Assembly (NCBI RefSeq): GCF_050269735.1
Contig: NZ_JBNNIX010000007.1
Coordinates: 34,809 to 98,808 of the forward strand
Reading direction: 5' to 3'
DNA length: 64,000 nucleotides
Source of the DNA: Paenisporosarcina sp050269735
Lineage (GTDB): Bacteria > Bacillota > Bacilli > Bacillales_A > Planococcaceae
Under the pieces are notes generated by a model that was not told the DNA's origin, searched no databases, and was given only the letters and a program-made list of their open reading frames with translations. Positions 50,500 to 59,649 of this stretch are shown piece by piece. Positions within the stretch are counted from its first letter, which is position 1, and every line of letters begins with the position of its first letter. A program made the position numbers and the translations under genes.

Positions 50500-52101
50500 T
50501 CATTTCTCTAATTCTTGTTGTTTTTCTTTCGAGCTTATCGCGTCTTTTAATTCTTTGGTGTGACTTTGGTGAGGATTTAAGGACTCGATGTTTTTCTCTA
50601 ATGCCTCTTGGGATTGCAATAATGGATTTTTCATTAAATGCCAGCCTAACGTAATATTGTGTTGATGTTCGACTTTAAAATTTTTCGCTTTAATATATTT
50701 TCCGACTCGTTCATTTAACTGTTTTTCGTTTTTGTTCTGTAGATGATTTATTTCTTTCACGGAAGTGACAGATAGAAATCGTTCGGTGTTTAAGGACTGG
50801 GCGATCGCTGTCTTCTGAATGAACTTTTGTCCTTCAATTTTCTTCGCAAATGTTCGTTCACTCGTTTTTCCACCCTCAAGTGTCACCGCATATTTTCCAT
50901 CGTCGATTTTGGTGACCTTCATGAAGTCTTCCACTTTTTTAACCTCTTTTGAGATCTTATTCTTGTTTTCCAATACGTTAATGACATGATAACGACTCTC
51001 CAAGTCACTTAACGGCACCAATCGATTGGTATTAGTACGCAGGATAAGTTGGTTGTCACGTGTATTTTCTTCCACTTTCGCAAATAAGACCAATCCGTTC
51101 TTTGGATCTACTAACTGCATGGTCGGATAATCATTTAAATCAATTTGAAGTTTTTCCTCCAACTCAGATCTTACTCTAGACGGATTGATGGATTGGTAAA
51201 ACTCATTGATTTTTTCACTTTGTAAGGAATTGATTTGTTCAATCATCTGATTGGATACTTGCTGCACTTCTCGAATCGCTTGTTTGGCGATATTCAAGTC
51301 CTGAGCCCAGGTCGCAATGTAGCCCGTAGAAGTCAGGTTGGTATCTAGCCCATAGTACTTTGACACAATGTAGGCTGCGGATTCTGCCTGTGCTTCCTTA
51401 TGACCACGGGCATATTGATTCATCTCATTATCTTTGTTGTGAAGAAGCCCGTGTGCATATTCATGAATGACTACTCTGAATTTAGCATCTGTGGTATTGG
51501 AAACTGCTGTATTGATGACAATCTCGTCGGTCGAACGATTATAAAAACCACCGTAGGATTCAAGCTCGTGGTGAGCTTCTTGGATGGATAACGGATTCTT
51601 CTCGTCTGTGTTTACGTTCTGTACAAAACGGTCATACAGCTCACTCAAGGATTCTTCCGACTGCAAATCATTCTGGACGAAATCTCGAACATTGGGAAGG
51701 TCTCGGCCACTTGTCTGAGAGACATCAAACACCTTGCCAAACACATAACCACTGATGGTTTCTTTTACATTCACTTGTGGGTCGCCATGTTCATCCTCAA
51801 GGATACGAACGGTTTCTTTGTCTACGGTCTGTTCCACTTCTTTTTGAAAGGTAGGCACAAGAATTTCAATACTCTTTTCGCCTTTAAGGACGTGACGTCC
51901 GAGCGCTTGCCATTGTTTGAAACCGCGGATCATCGTCGCATCCGGATATTGAGAAGCAATCAGTAACGCGTTATGGAAAGAATAGTTGTGTCCTGAAGCC
52001 ATAACATTCAACAAGTCCTGGAATCGGTCATTTTTGAATAAATCTTCTAAGCTCGTCTCTAACCGTTTGGATACTTCAGTTAAATCTACTTTACTCGACA
52101 T
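50500..52101 (-). CDS. ArdC-like antirestriction / zinc metalloprotease protein
   Basis: About 533 residues. The N-terminal 130 residues match the ArdC ssDNA-binding region (FHNALLIASQYPDATMIRGFKQWQALGRHVLKGEKSI). A metallopeptidase domain follows with HEYAHG at about 213-218 and a downstream Glu in KEAQAESAAYI. The C-terminal 200 residues are plasmid-specific and charged. ArdC-type proteins enter the recipient or protect incoming plasmid DNA from restriction. The gene overlaps its upstream neighbour by 11 nt and is the last gene of the transfer operon. Confidence 0.8.
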   Translation of the reverse strand: MSSKVDLTEVSKRLETSLEDLFKNDRFQDLLNVMASGHNYSFHNALLIASQYPDATMIRGFKQWQALGRHVLKGEKSIEILVPTFQKEVEQTVDKETVRILEDEHGDPQVNVKETISGYVFGKVFDVSQTSGRDLPNVRDFVQNDLQSEESLSELYDRFVQNVNTDEKNPLSIQEAHHELESYGGFYNRSTDEIVINTAVSNTTDAKFRVVIHEYAHGLLHNKDNEMNQYARGHKEAQAESAAYIVSKYYGLDTNLTSTGYIATWAQDLNIAKQAIREVQQVSNQMIEQINSLQSEKINEFYQSINPSRVRSELEEKLQIDLNDYPTMQLVDPKNGLVLFAKVEENTRDNQLILRTNTNRLVPLSDLESRYHVINVLENKNKISKEVKKVEDFMKVTKIDDGKYAVTLEGGKTSERTFAKKIEGQKFIQKTAIAQSLNTERFLSVTSVKEINHLQNKNEKQLNERVGKYIKAKNFKVEHQHNITLGWHLMKNPLLQSQEALEKNIESLNPHQSHTKELKDAISSKEKQQELEK

Positions 52102-52324
52102 ATTCAATCACGTCCTTTCGTACATACCAAGCCTCATATAAAGGCTCTAACCTGCCTTCAATACGAATGGGTGTGTAACAAGTCACCGTGTAATCTGCGA
52201 TGTTTTCCTCTAAATCGAGAACACCATCATATGTAAGTGCCTCAAAGGGCACAGGGTCATAAAAACTTAAGATCCGTTTGTCCGTTGCGAGAATTTCACT
52301 AATGGTCAAATACATCCAGTTCAC
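52091..52324 (-). CDS. Small uncharacterised transfer-operon protein
   Basis: 77 residues, acidic, probably a beta-rich single domain (CYTPIRIEGRLEPLYEAWYV). AAAGGAGTGAA precedes its ATG. Between the coupling protein and ArdC-like genes, overlapping the latter, so it is part of the operon. Family not recognised. Confidence 0.65.
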   Translation of the reverse strand: MNWMYLTISEILATDKRILSFYDPVPFEALTYDGVLDLEENIADYTVTCYTPIRIEGRLEPLYEAWYVRKDVIEYVE

Positions 52325-52364
52325 TCCTTTTGGTGTGTGGGTTTAATCAAATCTCAACCTGGAA

Positions 52365-54350
52365 TTAAAAGAAGTTTTGAATGGTCACTTCTTTTTCTTT
52401 TAATCGCTTTTGAATGTCCTCTTTTTCAAGAGCATCCTCTTCTTCGGTAAGCGACTCATTTTGTTCCAGCTCGGACTCATCAAAATCTAGGTCCAGATGT
52501 TCCGATTGATTCCATTCTTCTTCAATTACTCTAGTGGTGGTGCCGCCACTAATAGATGGAGGAGAGGCAACTAGTGGCTCCTCTTCTTCTGTTGCAGCAA
52601 TTTGTGTATCTACGACTCGCTCTACTTCCTCTACTTGATGAGCGTGATGGAACTGTTCGAGATAGTTTCCAAACACTTCGGATTGCCAAGCCTTTTCAAG
52701 TTTCATTGGGAACATGCCACTGACAAATAAGTAGCTGGTATCCTTTGAAATATTAGATAAGTCCCCTTCGGGGATTAAGGGTTTTTTCACATACTGTTCC
52801 GATTGACTGGAACTAGCACTCGATTTGCCACTCATAAAGCCGCCACTTTGACTGGTGGAACCGGTTTGAACTTTTGCTGTTGTTTCGCCAGCGAGTTGAG
52901 AGAAGTACTTGATGGTTTCCATGTCCTTACTACGTAAATATAAGAGCGTGTCATGGTTGGACAAAATAGAACGAGCCATTTCTTTGCCATACATCGCTTC
53001 AATCTGTCCGTTATCCTGAACAATCGTATTCATAGATAACCCTAACCCTCGACAAGTGGCCAAAACGCGACCGTATTTCTCGATTTTTCCGATGTTCGCA
53101 AATTCATCTAATAAGAAAATCGTGGGGATTTTCAACTTGCCGCGATTTTCATCGGCCATTTTATAAAATTGAGAGATCAATTGGTCGAAAAAGACGGATG
53201 TTAAGGCCATGAATGGATTGTCATCCATGGGCAGCTTTACGTATAAGATGCTCTTTTGTTCCTGGAACGCTCGGAAGTTAAAATCGCTCGTGCTCGTCAT
53301 CTTGCTGATCTTATTCAGCGTAAAAATGCTCACCTGTGATGCAAATGACGATGTTACGCTTGCACGCGTGTTGCCTCCAAGAGTCGTTAATCCTTTTAAT
53401 ATTTGATACGCTGGATGATCTTGACCTAATTCATCTTCTACCCAGTCACGGAATTCATCTTCATCGGGTGCCACTTTTTCATTAAACGTCGCAATGACGT
53501 CTTTCATACTGGCATTCTGTTTTTCCGTTTTGCAGTAAACTATCAATCCAGCTAACATTTTCTGCGCACGTTCCATGAAAAAGTCTTCTTTTCCATCTTT
53601 CGTGGAGTTTTTAGCTATGGTTAGAGAGACACTTTGCGCATCCTGATCGTCAAGAACGTAATCTAGTAAATTGTATCGGTCTTCATTAAAGTTAATGAAA
53701 TCAACTTGATAGACTTGATACCCTTGCTCACGCTTAATTTGGGCTGTTTCATGAAAAAGTTCGCCTTTAGGATCCGTGACGATAATCGATTCTTCTCGAT
53801 TGTTTAACAAGTTCGGCAGTACATAGGATTGTCCTTTCCCACTCCCACTGGATCCGACCACATACACGTTTCGGTTGTCGATGGACGTTTCTCGAGGGAT
53901 GATGAGCACTTGTTTTTTATCCGGAACCTTCCCTACAATCAAGCCGTTTTCAAGCGACTCAAACGTTTTAGTGGGATTCGTTTTGTGATACTTGTTGCGT
54001 TTAGCTAACTGTTTTCCATTCATGACTTCATGTGGCAGCGTAAAGCGTGCCGAGCCATGGACACCGTAATCATGTGCATCTTCATAGGTTTTTTCAATCA
54101 AGTTCATCTTGGAAATAAACCAAAAGAAGAAGACGCCCATTAATAGAAGAATTAATAGTTTGGTTTGATTGTCAGCATCATTCAGTACGTAATCAAGGGT
54201 ACCAGATACATCGAGTAATCGATTGTTGAGCTCGCCTTTTAACTTCAATAACGTAAACAATCCAGATAAAACATACCCAATCAGAAGAGTTAATAGGAAT
54301 GTCATCGCTATTCGTACTCCGGCACCTTTTCGGAATTTTCGTTTCGCCAT
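52365..54350 (-). CDS. VirD4/TraG-type conjugative coupling protein
   Basis: 661 residues. Two N-terminal membrane helices (about 12-35 and 63-80), then the T4CP ATPase: Walker A GSSGSGKGQS at 166-175 and Walker B TIFLLDEFANIG at about 395-406. The acidic C-terminal tail (about 600-661) would recruit the relaxosome. It delivers the relaxase-bound strand to a type IV channel. No VirB4/VirB6 genes are present in the window, so the channel is either encoded outside it or borrowed. 15 nt downstream of the relaxase gene. Confidence 0.95.
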   Translation of the reverse strand: MAKRKFRKGAGVRIAMTFLLTLLIGYVLSGLFTLLKLKGELNNRLLDVSGTLDYVLNDADNQTKLLILLLMGVFFFWFISKMNLIEKTYEDAHDYGVHGSARFTLPHEVMNGKQLAKRNKYHKTNPTKTFESLENGLIVGKVPDKKQVLIIPRETSIDNRNVYVVGSSGSGKGQSYVLPNLLNNREESIIVTDPKGELFHETAQIKREQGYQVYQVDFINFNEDRYNLLDYVLDDQDAQSVSLTIAKNSTKDGKEDFFMERAQKMLAGLIVYCKTEKQNASMKDVIATFNEKVAPDEDEFRDWVEDELGQDHPAYQILKGLTTLGGNTRASVTSSFASQVSIFTLNKISKMTSTSDFNFRAFQEQKSILYVKLPMDDNPFMALTSVFFDQLISQFYKMADENRGKLKIPTIFLLDEFANIGKIEKYGRVLATCRGLGLSMNTIVQDNGQIEAMYGKEMARSILSNHDTLLYLRSKDMETIKYFSQLAGETTAKVQTGSTSQSGGFMSGKSSASSSQSEQYVKKPLIPEGDLSNISKDTSYLFVSGMFPMKLEKAWQSEVFGNYLEQFHHAHQVEEVERVVDTQIAATEEEEPLVASPPSISGGTTTRVIEEEWNQSEHLDLDFDESELEQNESLTEEEDALEKEDIQKRLKEKEVTIQNFF

Positions 54351-54365
54351 TCTTCCTCCACCCTT

Positions 54366-56426
54366 CTATAAGTCGACTTCTAAATCTAATTGCTGACGGA
54401 TGCGTTGATTTTTGGTTTTTCTCTTTAGTTTGGATGACAACTGTGTACTGTGCTTTGGTCCGTGAGAAGAATTAGATTGATGGATCAATTGCTCAAGCAG
54501 TTCGCTGGATGCTCGTCCCCCAATAAAGTGAGAGATGTCTCGCTGCGCGGTTGATAAGCGATTGAAAAAGGGATGAGCTTGCGTTTTTTCATAGGCTTGC
54601 TGCTTGGCTGTTCGTTCAGTTTCCTGGACTGCAGCGAATCGCACACAGGCTTTTAAATTTGGCATGAATCCATCCTTTAACTCCTCTTTGTAATAACGCA
54701 TGATGTCAGCTTTAACTTGAAGAGGCAACGCATCGATTTGTTTAAGTGTGCTTTCTTTTTCATCTGCAAACGTATGACGAATCAGCACCCCTAGTTGTTC
54801 GTTTACCAATTCAGCTTTACGACTGCTTTGGATGAGAAGTTGTTGCATCGTATTCAACTTAATAGAGAGCGAATACACTTTCTCAGGTTCCCCGCGCATT
54901 TTAAGGAGCGCATCCTTTTCTTTACCCAATTTATTACGAGTTAGCGATTGAATCCGAACAGTATTGCTTAACGTATCGCTTTTTTCGACCAGTTGCTCGA
55001 TTTCAGCAATTGCTAATACTTCTGACACGTCTTCAGGAGTTGGAACTTGATTTAATCGATTTTGTTTAAGTGCTTCAAGTATGTCAGATTTAGCGAGAAG
55101 AACACGATCGTTCCATGTAAACTCTTCCGCAACATTCGGGTATATCTGATTGAATGTGCGATGTGTAATGAGTGAGCAGACGTTGTAAACTCGTTCGGTA
55201 TGTTCCAGTAACATGTCTTGCGTTTGCGCTTCTTTTTCTCGCGCACCATCTTGATCTTCGTATGCTTCAAGTCGAGGCACAAATTGTTCATAGAAGCGAT
55301 CCAATGAAAAACCTTGGGACTGCATGAATGCTTGGTTTTGTGTGTGATACGCCTTGTTGACAGCGTCAAGCAAGCCATGCGTAACGGTCATTTCTGTTTC
55401 TTTCGGTTCGAGTGTACGCTCTCTCCAACGATACAATCCGTCTAAGTGCTGACGTACATTGGTGAATTGTACGTCTTGTTTTAAACGGCCTTGTAAAAAA
55501 TGAATACTCTTCTGGTATTCAGGTTCGAGTTGGCTCATCACGAGACTCGTTTCCTGGTGCAGAACTTTCTCAATCGATGGGGTAGATTGATGTGCAGCAA
55601 GCGAAACGATTTTGGAATTTAGACGGGCTATTTCTTGATTGGTTTGGCGGATTTCTTGATTGAGTTGATGATAAAAAGTGGCAGCTTCTTTTCCTTGCGC
55701 TGCCAATCGTTTAACGAACTGATATTCGTTACGTTCCAAACGAACTTCGGCGATTTTCTCCAATCCTTGTTCCTCAAAAGAGAGCGCTGAAACGCTTTCG
55801 TTAATCCCGTTCTCTAAGAAAGAGTCGTTGATGGCTTCTGCATAAGCAAGTCTCCACTTCACCAATGTGTCTCGTTCATTCCAATCCGTTGAAGATTCCG
55901 TCTGGAAAATTTTCTTCCCATCATCTGTTCGTTTGATTTCCCCGTGTTCATCTCGTTTATACACTCTTCGCTTCTTATCTCCCCATGTCCCATCTTCTTT
56001 AAAGGGACGAACCGTTAGTAAAATATGTGCGTGTGGATTGTGTTCTTTATCTCGATGAATGGCGACATCCGCCACCATGCCTTCATTGACAAAGTGTGTT
56101 TGAACAAATGTTTTGACGAGATTCTTTTGTTGATCGTGATTGAGTTCGAGTGGCAAAGCAATCAGAATCTCACGAGCTAGTTGTGCATTCCATGCTTTTT
56201 CTTTTGTCTCAACTTCATTCCATAACTTTTCACGATCAAGCGTCCATTCAGGGGCGTGATCAGGTTTTAAGATGAATGCTTCCGGGGCTACCCCACGAGT
56301 TCCAAAGCTTTTGGTTTCTTCATCACGTTTTGAATACAAAGGCATGCCACTACGATAGCTGGCACTGGCTACTACGGACTGTGTTTTTTTACTAATCACG
56401 TTCGCTCGCAGCATGTAATAACTCAT
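54366..56426 (-). CDS. MobA/MobL-family (MOBQ-like) relaxase
   Basis: About 686 residues from the ATG at 56426 with GGGGAGGG upstream; the longer reading has no site. Catalytic Tyr candidates lie in SYYMLRANV near the start. The three-His metal site is HRDKEHNPHAHILL (His124, His132, His134). A long coiled region (about 230-330) and a basic C-terminal tail follow. It nicks oriT and pilots the strand. The C-terminal part has no recognisable primase. It is the first gene of the minus-strand operon relaxase-VirD4-small protein-ArdC. Confidence 0.93.
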   Translation of the reverse strand: MSYYMLRANVISKKTQSVVASASYRSGMPLYSKRDEETKSFGTRGVAPEAFILKPDHAPEWTLDREKLWNEVETKEKAWNAQLAREILIALPLELNHDQQKNLVKTFVQTHFVNEGMVADVAIHRDKEHNPHAHILLTVRPFKEDGTWGDKKRRVYKRDEHGEIKRTDDGKKIFQTESSTDWNERDTLVKWRLAYAEAINDSFLENGINESVSALSFEEQGLEKIAEVRLERNEYQFVKRLAAQGKEAATFYHQLNQEIRQTNQEIARLNSKIVSLAAHQSTPSIEKVLHQETSLVMSQLEPEYQKSIHFLQGRLKQDVQFTNVRQHLDGLYRWRERTLEPKETEMTVTHGLLDAVNKAYHTQNQAFMQSQGFSLDRFYEQFVPRLEAYEDQDGAREKEAQTQDMLLEHTERVYNVCSLITHRTFNQIYPNVAEEFTWNDRVLLAKSDILEALKQNRLNQVPTPEDVSEVLAIAEIEQLVEKSDTLSNTVRIQSLTRNKLGKEKDALLKMRGEPEKVYSLSIKLNTMQQLLIQSSRKAELVNEQLGVLIRHTFADEKESTLKQIDALPLQVKADIMRYYKEELKDGFMPNLKACVRFAAVQETERTAKQQAYEKTQAHPFFNRLSTAQRDISHFIGGRASSELLEQLIHQSNSSHGPKHSTQLSSKLKRKTKNQRIRQQLDLEVDL

Positions 56427-56465
56427 CTTAATTCCCTCCCCTCTTTTTCCTTTATCTTTTTCATA

Positions 56466-56540
56466 TCCGAAGGCGACAAACTTTTTGACCGAAGGCAAAA
56501 CCCAGGGCACCACTTTAGTGGTGTATAAATGGGCACTCGT
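56466..56540. other. Putative origin of transfer (oriT)
   Basis: Between the relaxase gene and divergent small genes: direct repeats CCGAAGGC (56466-56473 and 56488-56495), then the perfect dyad CACCACT-TT-AGTGGTG (56507-56522) followed by TATAAATGGGCACTCG. An inverted repeat followed by a TAA-x-TG-x-GC-type nic segment is the layout of MOBQ origins such as pIP501 and RSF1010, and the position next to the relaxase fits. Confidence 0.6.
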
Positions 56541-56648
56541 CTTTCAGTCCTCGGATTTATTGTACCATAATTTTTCCTTTTTTATAGATTATTTTTATTT
56601 ATATGTTAATATTTTTATATATAAAACAAAAAAAGGAGTGAAAGATCA

Positions 56649-56879
56649 ATGGCGAATAACTTTGAAAAGATTTTAACGATCGAACAACAAATTGAGAAAT
56701 TAAAGGAGAAACAAAAACGATTAGAGGAACAAATGCAGCTGAATATTGGACGTGAATTATTAAAGGTGTGGAATGTAGATTCAGAGGAAGAAGCTTTGAC
56801 ATGGATTCAAGATCTGGCTGTTCAAGTGAATGGGGAGAATGATACGCGAGAAATCGAAATGATGCACCATGAAGGATAA
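56649..56879 (+). CDS. Small coiled-coil relaxosome accessory protein
   Basis: 76 residues; residues 8-33 are a strong coiled coil (IEQQIEKLKEKQKRLEEQ), then a compact helical part. AAAAAGGAGTG precedes the ATG. Divergent from the relaxase across the putative oriT and overlapping the next gene (ATGAAGGATAA). Such small coiled-coil proteins assist MOBQ relaxases. Exact family unknown. Confidence 0.6.
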   Translation: MANNFEKILTIEQQIEKLKEKQKRLEEQMQLNIGRELLKVWNVDSEEEALTWIQDLAVQVNGENDTREIEMMHHEG

Positions 56880-57126
56880 TCGGCTGCAACAAGCGAATGA
56901 GTTACAAGAAAAAGTGAAGGCGCTGCAACAAAAGAAAAAACGGTTGGAAAATGAAGCCCTGCGTAAAATCAATTGGGAAAAGAGAAAAGCCCGGACCAAA
57001 CGGTTAATTGAGACCGGTGCCCTTGCGGAAAAGTATTTTGATCTAGGAGAAGATACGATGGAACAAAGGGAAAAAGTCTTCCAGACATTTTCTGAATTTG
57101 TGAAGAAAAATAAATTGAAGAGCTAG
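56869..57126 (+). CDS. TraD/MobC-like small relaxosome protein
   Basis: 85 residues. Coiled coil (about 5-30) followed by KRKARTKRLIETGALAEKYFDL, the pattern of the small TraD/MobC-like proteins of MOBQ plasmids that recognise oriT. Overlaps the preceding gene by 11 nt, so the two are coupled. Confidence 0.65.
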   Translation: MKDNRLQQANELQEKVKALQQKKKRLENEALRKINWEKRKARTKRLIETGALAEKYFDLGEDTMEQREKVFQTFSEFVKKNKLKS

Positions 57127-57256
57127 GAAGTAAAAATAAATAGAAGACAAGAATGAAATGAAAGGAATTCAACAGTCCCTTCGAAGGAAATGATAGAATG
57201 AATGCAGGATAATACAACATTAATTTGTTGCGGACGGATGAGGACGGTGAGGTACA

Positions 57257-57985
57257 TTGAACTTTCAAGAAATAGACGTAAAGAAAAGTAAATTAGATAA
57301 AGCGAGACCCTTACCAGCCAATTCAGTGAAGTCACTGCTCAATCATGTGTTAATTGACTGGACCTACAATTCAAATGCCATTGAAGGAAATACATTGACC
57401 ATTTCCGAAACGAAAGTGGTTCTCGAAGGCATGACTGTGGGTGGCAAAACGATGCGCGAACATCTCGAGGTGATTAATCATCGAGATGCTATTACGTACT
57501 TGGAAGAGATCGTTCAAAAGCATGAGCGTTTGACAGAATGGACCATTAAATCGATTCATCGTCTGGTGTTAAAAGGAATACAAGATGACAATGCCGGTGT
57601 GTATCGAAAAGAGAATGTATTAATTGGTGGGGCGTCTCATCGGCCACCAGACCATGTAGCTGTTCAAGAATTGATGGAGCGCTTTGTGGAGACGGCTGAA
57701 AATGAATGGTCAACGATTCATCCAGTGGAACGTGCTGCAAGGGTTCACGCGGAGTTTGTGAAAATTCACCCGTTCATTGATGGTAACGGAAGAACTTCTC
57801 GCTTGTTAATGAACTATGAATTGATGAAAGCCGGCTTTCCCCCCGCTGTCATTAAAGCCATCGATCGTGCTCGATATTACGACGCTTTGGATCTTGCGCA
57901 CACGACTGGCGATCATGAACCGTTTATTCAGTTAGTTAGTGATTCTGTAGATGAAAGTCTAAACCTGTGGCTCAGTGTTATTTAA
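57257..57985 (+). CDS. Fic-domain AMP-transferase with built-in inhibitory helix
   Basis: 242 residues from a TTG with GTGAGG 5 nt upstream. An N-terminal Fic_N segment holds the inhibitory motif S-N-A-I-E-G-N (39-45), and the Fic core has HPFIDGNGRTSR starting at His171. It transfers AMP (or another nucleotide) from ATP to a hydroxyl of a target protein; the internal glutamate (class II) clamps activity. Next to transfer genes it may act as a toxin-like maintenance factor or modify a host protein on entry. No separate antitoxin is visible, which fits the class II form. Confidence 0.9.
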   Translation: MNFQEIDVKKSKLDKARPLPANSVKSLLNHVLIDWTYNSNAIEGNTLTISETKVVLEGMTVGGKTMREHLEVINHRDAITYLEEIVQKHERLTEWTIKSIHRLVLKGIQDDNAGVYRKENVLIGGASHRPPDHVAVQELMERFVETAENEWSTIHPVERAARVHAEFVKIHPFIDGNGRTSRLLMNYELMKAGFPPAVIKAIDRARYYDALDLAHTTGDHEPFIQLVSDSVDESLNLWLSVI

Positions 57986-58030
57986 TCAAGTAAGAAATGC
58001 TGAGTTACTCTTCAATAAAAATTGAAAATG

Positions 58031-58070
58031 CGAGCCCTATTCACATATGAATGGGACTCGTTTTCTTTTT
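58031..58070 (+). terminator. Terminator of the fic gene
   Basis: CGAGCCCTATTC pairs with GAATGGGACTCG (one mismatch), followed by TTTTCTTTTT. Confidence 0.85.
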
Positions 58071-58093
58071 GTTTCGATAAATTTTGTACAAAT

Positions 58094-58127
58094 AAATGCA
58101 CTTGGAAATGTATCTCCAAGTGCATTT
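58094..58127. terminator. 12-bp stem-loop
   Basis: AAATGCACTTGG pairs perfectly with CCAAGTGCATTT, A- and T-rich flanks. It lies at the 3' side of the minus-strand gene 58260 and next to the first cassette repeat. Confidence 0.7.
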
Positions 58128-58142
58128 ATTTGAATGTCTTCT

Positions 58143-58167
58143 TTAACTAAAGCACCCGTTAGTTTAA
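58143..58167 (-). repeat. Cassette-border repeat 1
   Basis: TTAACTAA-AGCACCCG-TTAGTTTAA, quasi-palindromic arms around AGCACCCG. It lies 93 nt downstream of the gene at 58260 in the gene's own direction. Confidence 0.65.
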
Positions 58168-58259
58168 GTGTGAATTAATATTCATAAAGCAATAGTTAGA
58201 AAAAGGTAATCTTATTTCACCTATTTTATTAACTAACATCTATGCAATATGGAATACGC

Positions 58260-58898
58260 TTAAAGAAAAGGACGGTAAACCACAAAATAGACTATGGAAG
58301 ATACAGCGACAATTGTCATTATATAAATCAATTTATTATTTACTTTTTTATAAAACCAACAGCCTAATATTATCAGACTCAGGAAATCAAAAATCAATTG
58401 AAATAAAAAAGTATGATTATTATACAAATAGATACTTAAACCAATTGTTTCCGCAGCTAATCCGCTTACTGGTAATGCGTACAAAAAGTTGCTCAGTTTG
58501 TTCTCTTTGTTCCAGTAGTAAAGCACATAACTAATAGCACTACATACTAAGGCAATTACATTATATAGTATAAAAAGATTCCATTGAAATCCTTCATCGT
58601 AGAATCTTGGAATAAAAAAGCCGAGTACATATTTCAAAAAGTAAAAACTAAAATTCATACTTAGTAGGTACAATAGAACATTCATTGCGGCATTTTTATT
58701 TGATGAACTAAAATAGATAATTAATGTTACCGTTAACATCCAAAAGCCAAATAAAGTCGCTATTGAGCTGAAACTCCAAAGGTCATCATATGGAAAAAAA
58801 TCCGTCAACCTTGTTATTATACCTACCAATAAACCTAGTCCAATCACCAAAGAACTGGACTTAAAGCTCCCATCTAACATCTTTGAGTGCACTAACAC
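58260..58898 (-). CDS. Uncharacterised seven-helix membrane protein
   Basis: About 212 residues from a GTG with GGAGAGGGA 6 nt upstream; the longer ATG/TTG readings have no site. Seven hydrophobic helices, short loops, no charged motif that would indicate a transporter. Family not recognised. First member of the series of orphan membrane proteins each followed by the repeat. Confidence 0.6.
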   Translation of the reverse strand: MLVHSKMLDGSFKSSSLVIGLGLLVGIITRLTDFFPYDDLWSFSSIATLFGFWMLTVTLIIYFSSSNKNAAMNVLLYLLSMNFSFYFLKYVLGFFIPRFYDEGFQWNLFILYNVIALVCSAISYVLYYWNKENKLSNFLYALPVSGLAAETIGLSIYLYNNHTFLFQLIFDFLSLIILGCWFYKKVNNKLIYIMTIVAVSSIVYFVVYRPFL

Positions 58899-58946
58899 AA
58901 ACAATCCCTCTCCAGTCAGATTAATTAATTTGTTTAACAAAGCTTA

Positions 58947-58974
58947 TTCAACTAACCTGCTTCGTTAGTTTAAG
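58947..58974 (-). repeat. Cassette-border repeat 2
   Basis: TTCAACTAAC-CTGCTTCG-TTAGTTTAAG. Arms conserved, centre diverged. 24 nt downstream of the small gene at 58999. Confidence 0.6.
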
Positions 58975-58998
58975 TGCAATGGTTCACAATATTTTTAT

Positions 58999-59178
58999 TT
59001 AGTGTGTTCCAGCATAACAGTACATTAGAGCAAAGATAAAAATAAAAGTTAAGACTGCTCCTAAAACATTTTGGTTATGAGTGCTTTTTCCATTCTTTAA
59101 GTTCTTCAAAAAAGTAGTAAAATTTAAGAACCATAAAACTCCTAATAAAGGTACGACAAGCCAAAGCATAAATAACAT
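58999..59178 (-). CDS. Small membrane protein (59 aa)
   Basis: 59 residues with two membrane helices (M-L-F-M-L-W-L-V-V-P-L-L-G and LGAVLTFIFIFALMYCYAG) and a polar loop (KNLKNGKSTHNQN). AAGGAGAGGAC precedes the ATG. Not recognised; lies between repeats 2 and 3. Confidence 0.55.
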   Translation of the reverse strand: MLFMLWLVVPLLGVLWFLNFTTFLKNLKNGKSTHNQNVLGAVLTFIFIFALMYCYAGTH

Positions 59179-59214
59179 AAATTAGTCCTCTCCTTCTCAT
59201 TTACAAAATCTTAT

Positions 59215-59241
59215 TTCAACAAAACTGCCACGTTAGTTGAA
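59215..59241 (-). repeat. Cassette-border repeat 3
   Basis: TTCAAC-AAAACTGCCACG-TTAGTTGAA. Followed within 30 nt by a GAGCTGC/GCAGCTC hairpin (59251-59268) and repeat 4. Confidence 0.55.
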
Positions 59242-59278
59242 GAAGAAAAAGAGCTGCACACGCAGCTCCCTGACTTTG

Positions 59279-59300
59279 CCTAAAGCACCCGTTAGTTCAA
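59279..59300 (-). repeat. Cassette-border repeat 4
   Basis: CCTAA-AGCACCCG-TTAGTTCAA, identical to repeat 1 in the centre; left arm shortened. 41 nt downstream of the gene at 59342. Confidence 0.65.
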
Positions 59301-59341
59301 CAACTTCTATATAACCAAAGTAATGGATACATTATTCATCA

Positions 59342-59563
59342 TTAGAAAAGATTTACTTTAGTAAATAGGTTATAAAATGAATATAAAAGGGCTAAGACCC
59401 CAACTATTTTACTGAAGTTTTTTTGCTTACTTTCTTTGTCCATTATAAAGAAAATGCCAGTACAAAAGAACCCAATAAACCACCCGATTTCGTATTGTAA
59501 AAAGGCCAAAACAAACCCTAAAAGACCAATAGTTTGAAGTATTATGGGTAAGTTTTTTTTCAT
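59342..59563 (-). CDS. Small membrane protein (73 aa)
   Basis: 73 residues with two or three short membrane helices. ATG at 59563 with GGGAGTGG upstream. Not recognised. Next to repeat 4; the IS110 element lies on its upstream side. Confidence 0.55.
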   Translation of the reverse strand: MKKNLPIILQTIGLLGFVLAFLQYEIGWFIGFFCTGIFFIMDKESKQKNFSKIVGVLALLYSFYNLFTKVNLF

Positions 59564-59649
59564 AATAACCACTCCCTCTATAAATGTTGATGTATCAACG
59601 GCTTGAGCCGTTTATCGGAGTGTCAAAAAATATTTTTCGACACATCTTA

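Noticed and set aside
50500..56426. Complete conjugation system
   Set aside because: Only relaxase, coupling protein and accessory genes are here; no VirB4, VirB6, VirB8 or lytic transglycosylase gene was recognised, so the element is called mobilisable at least.
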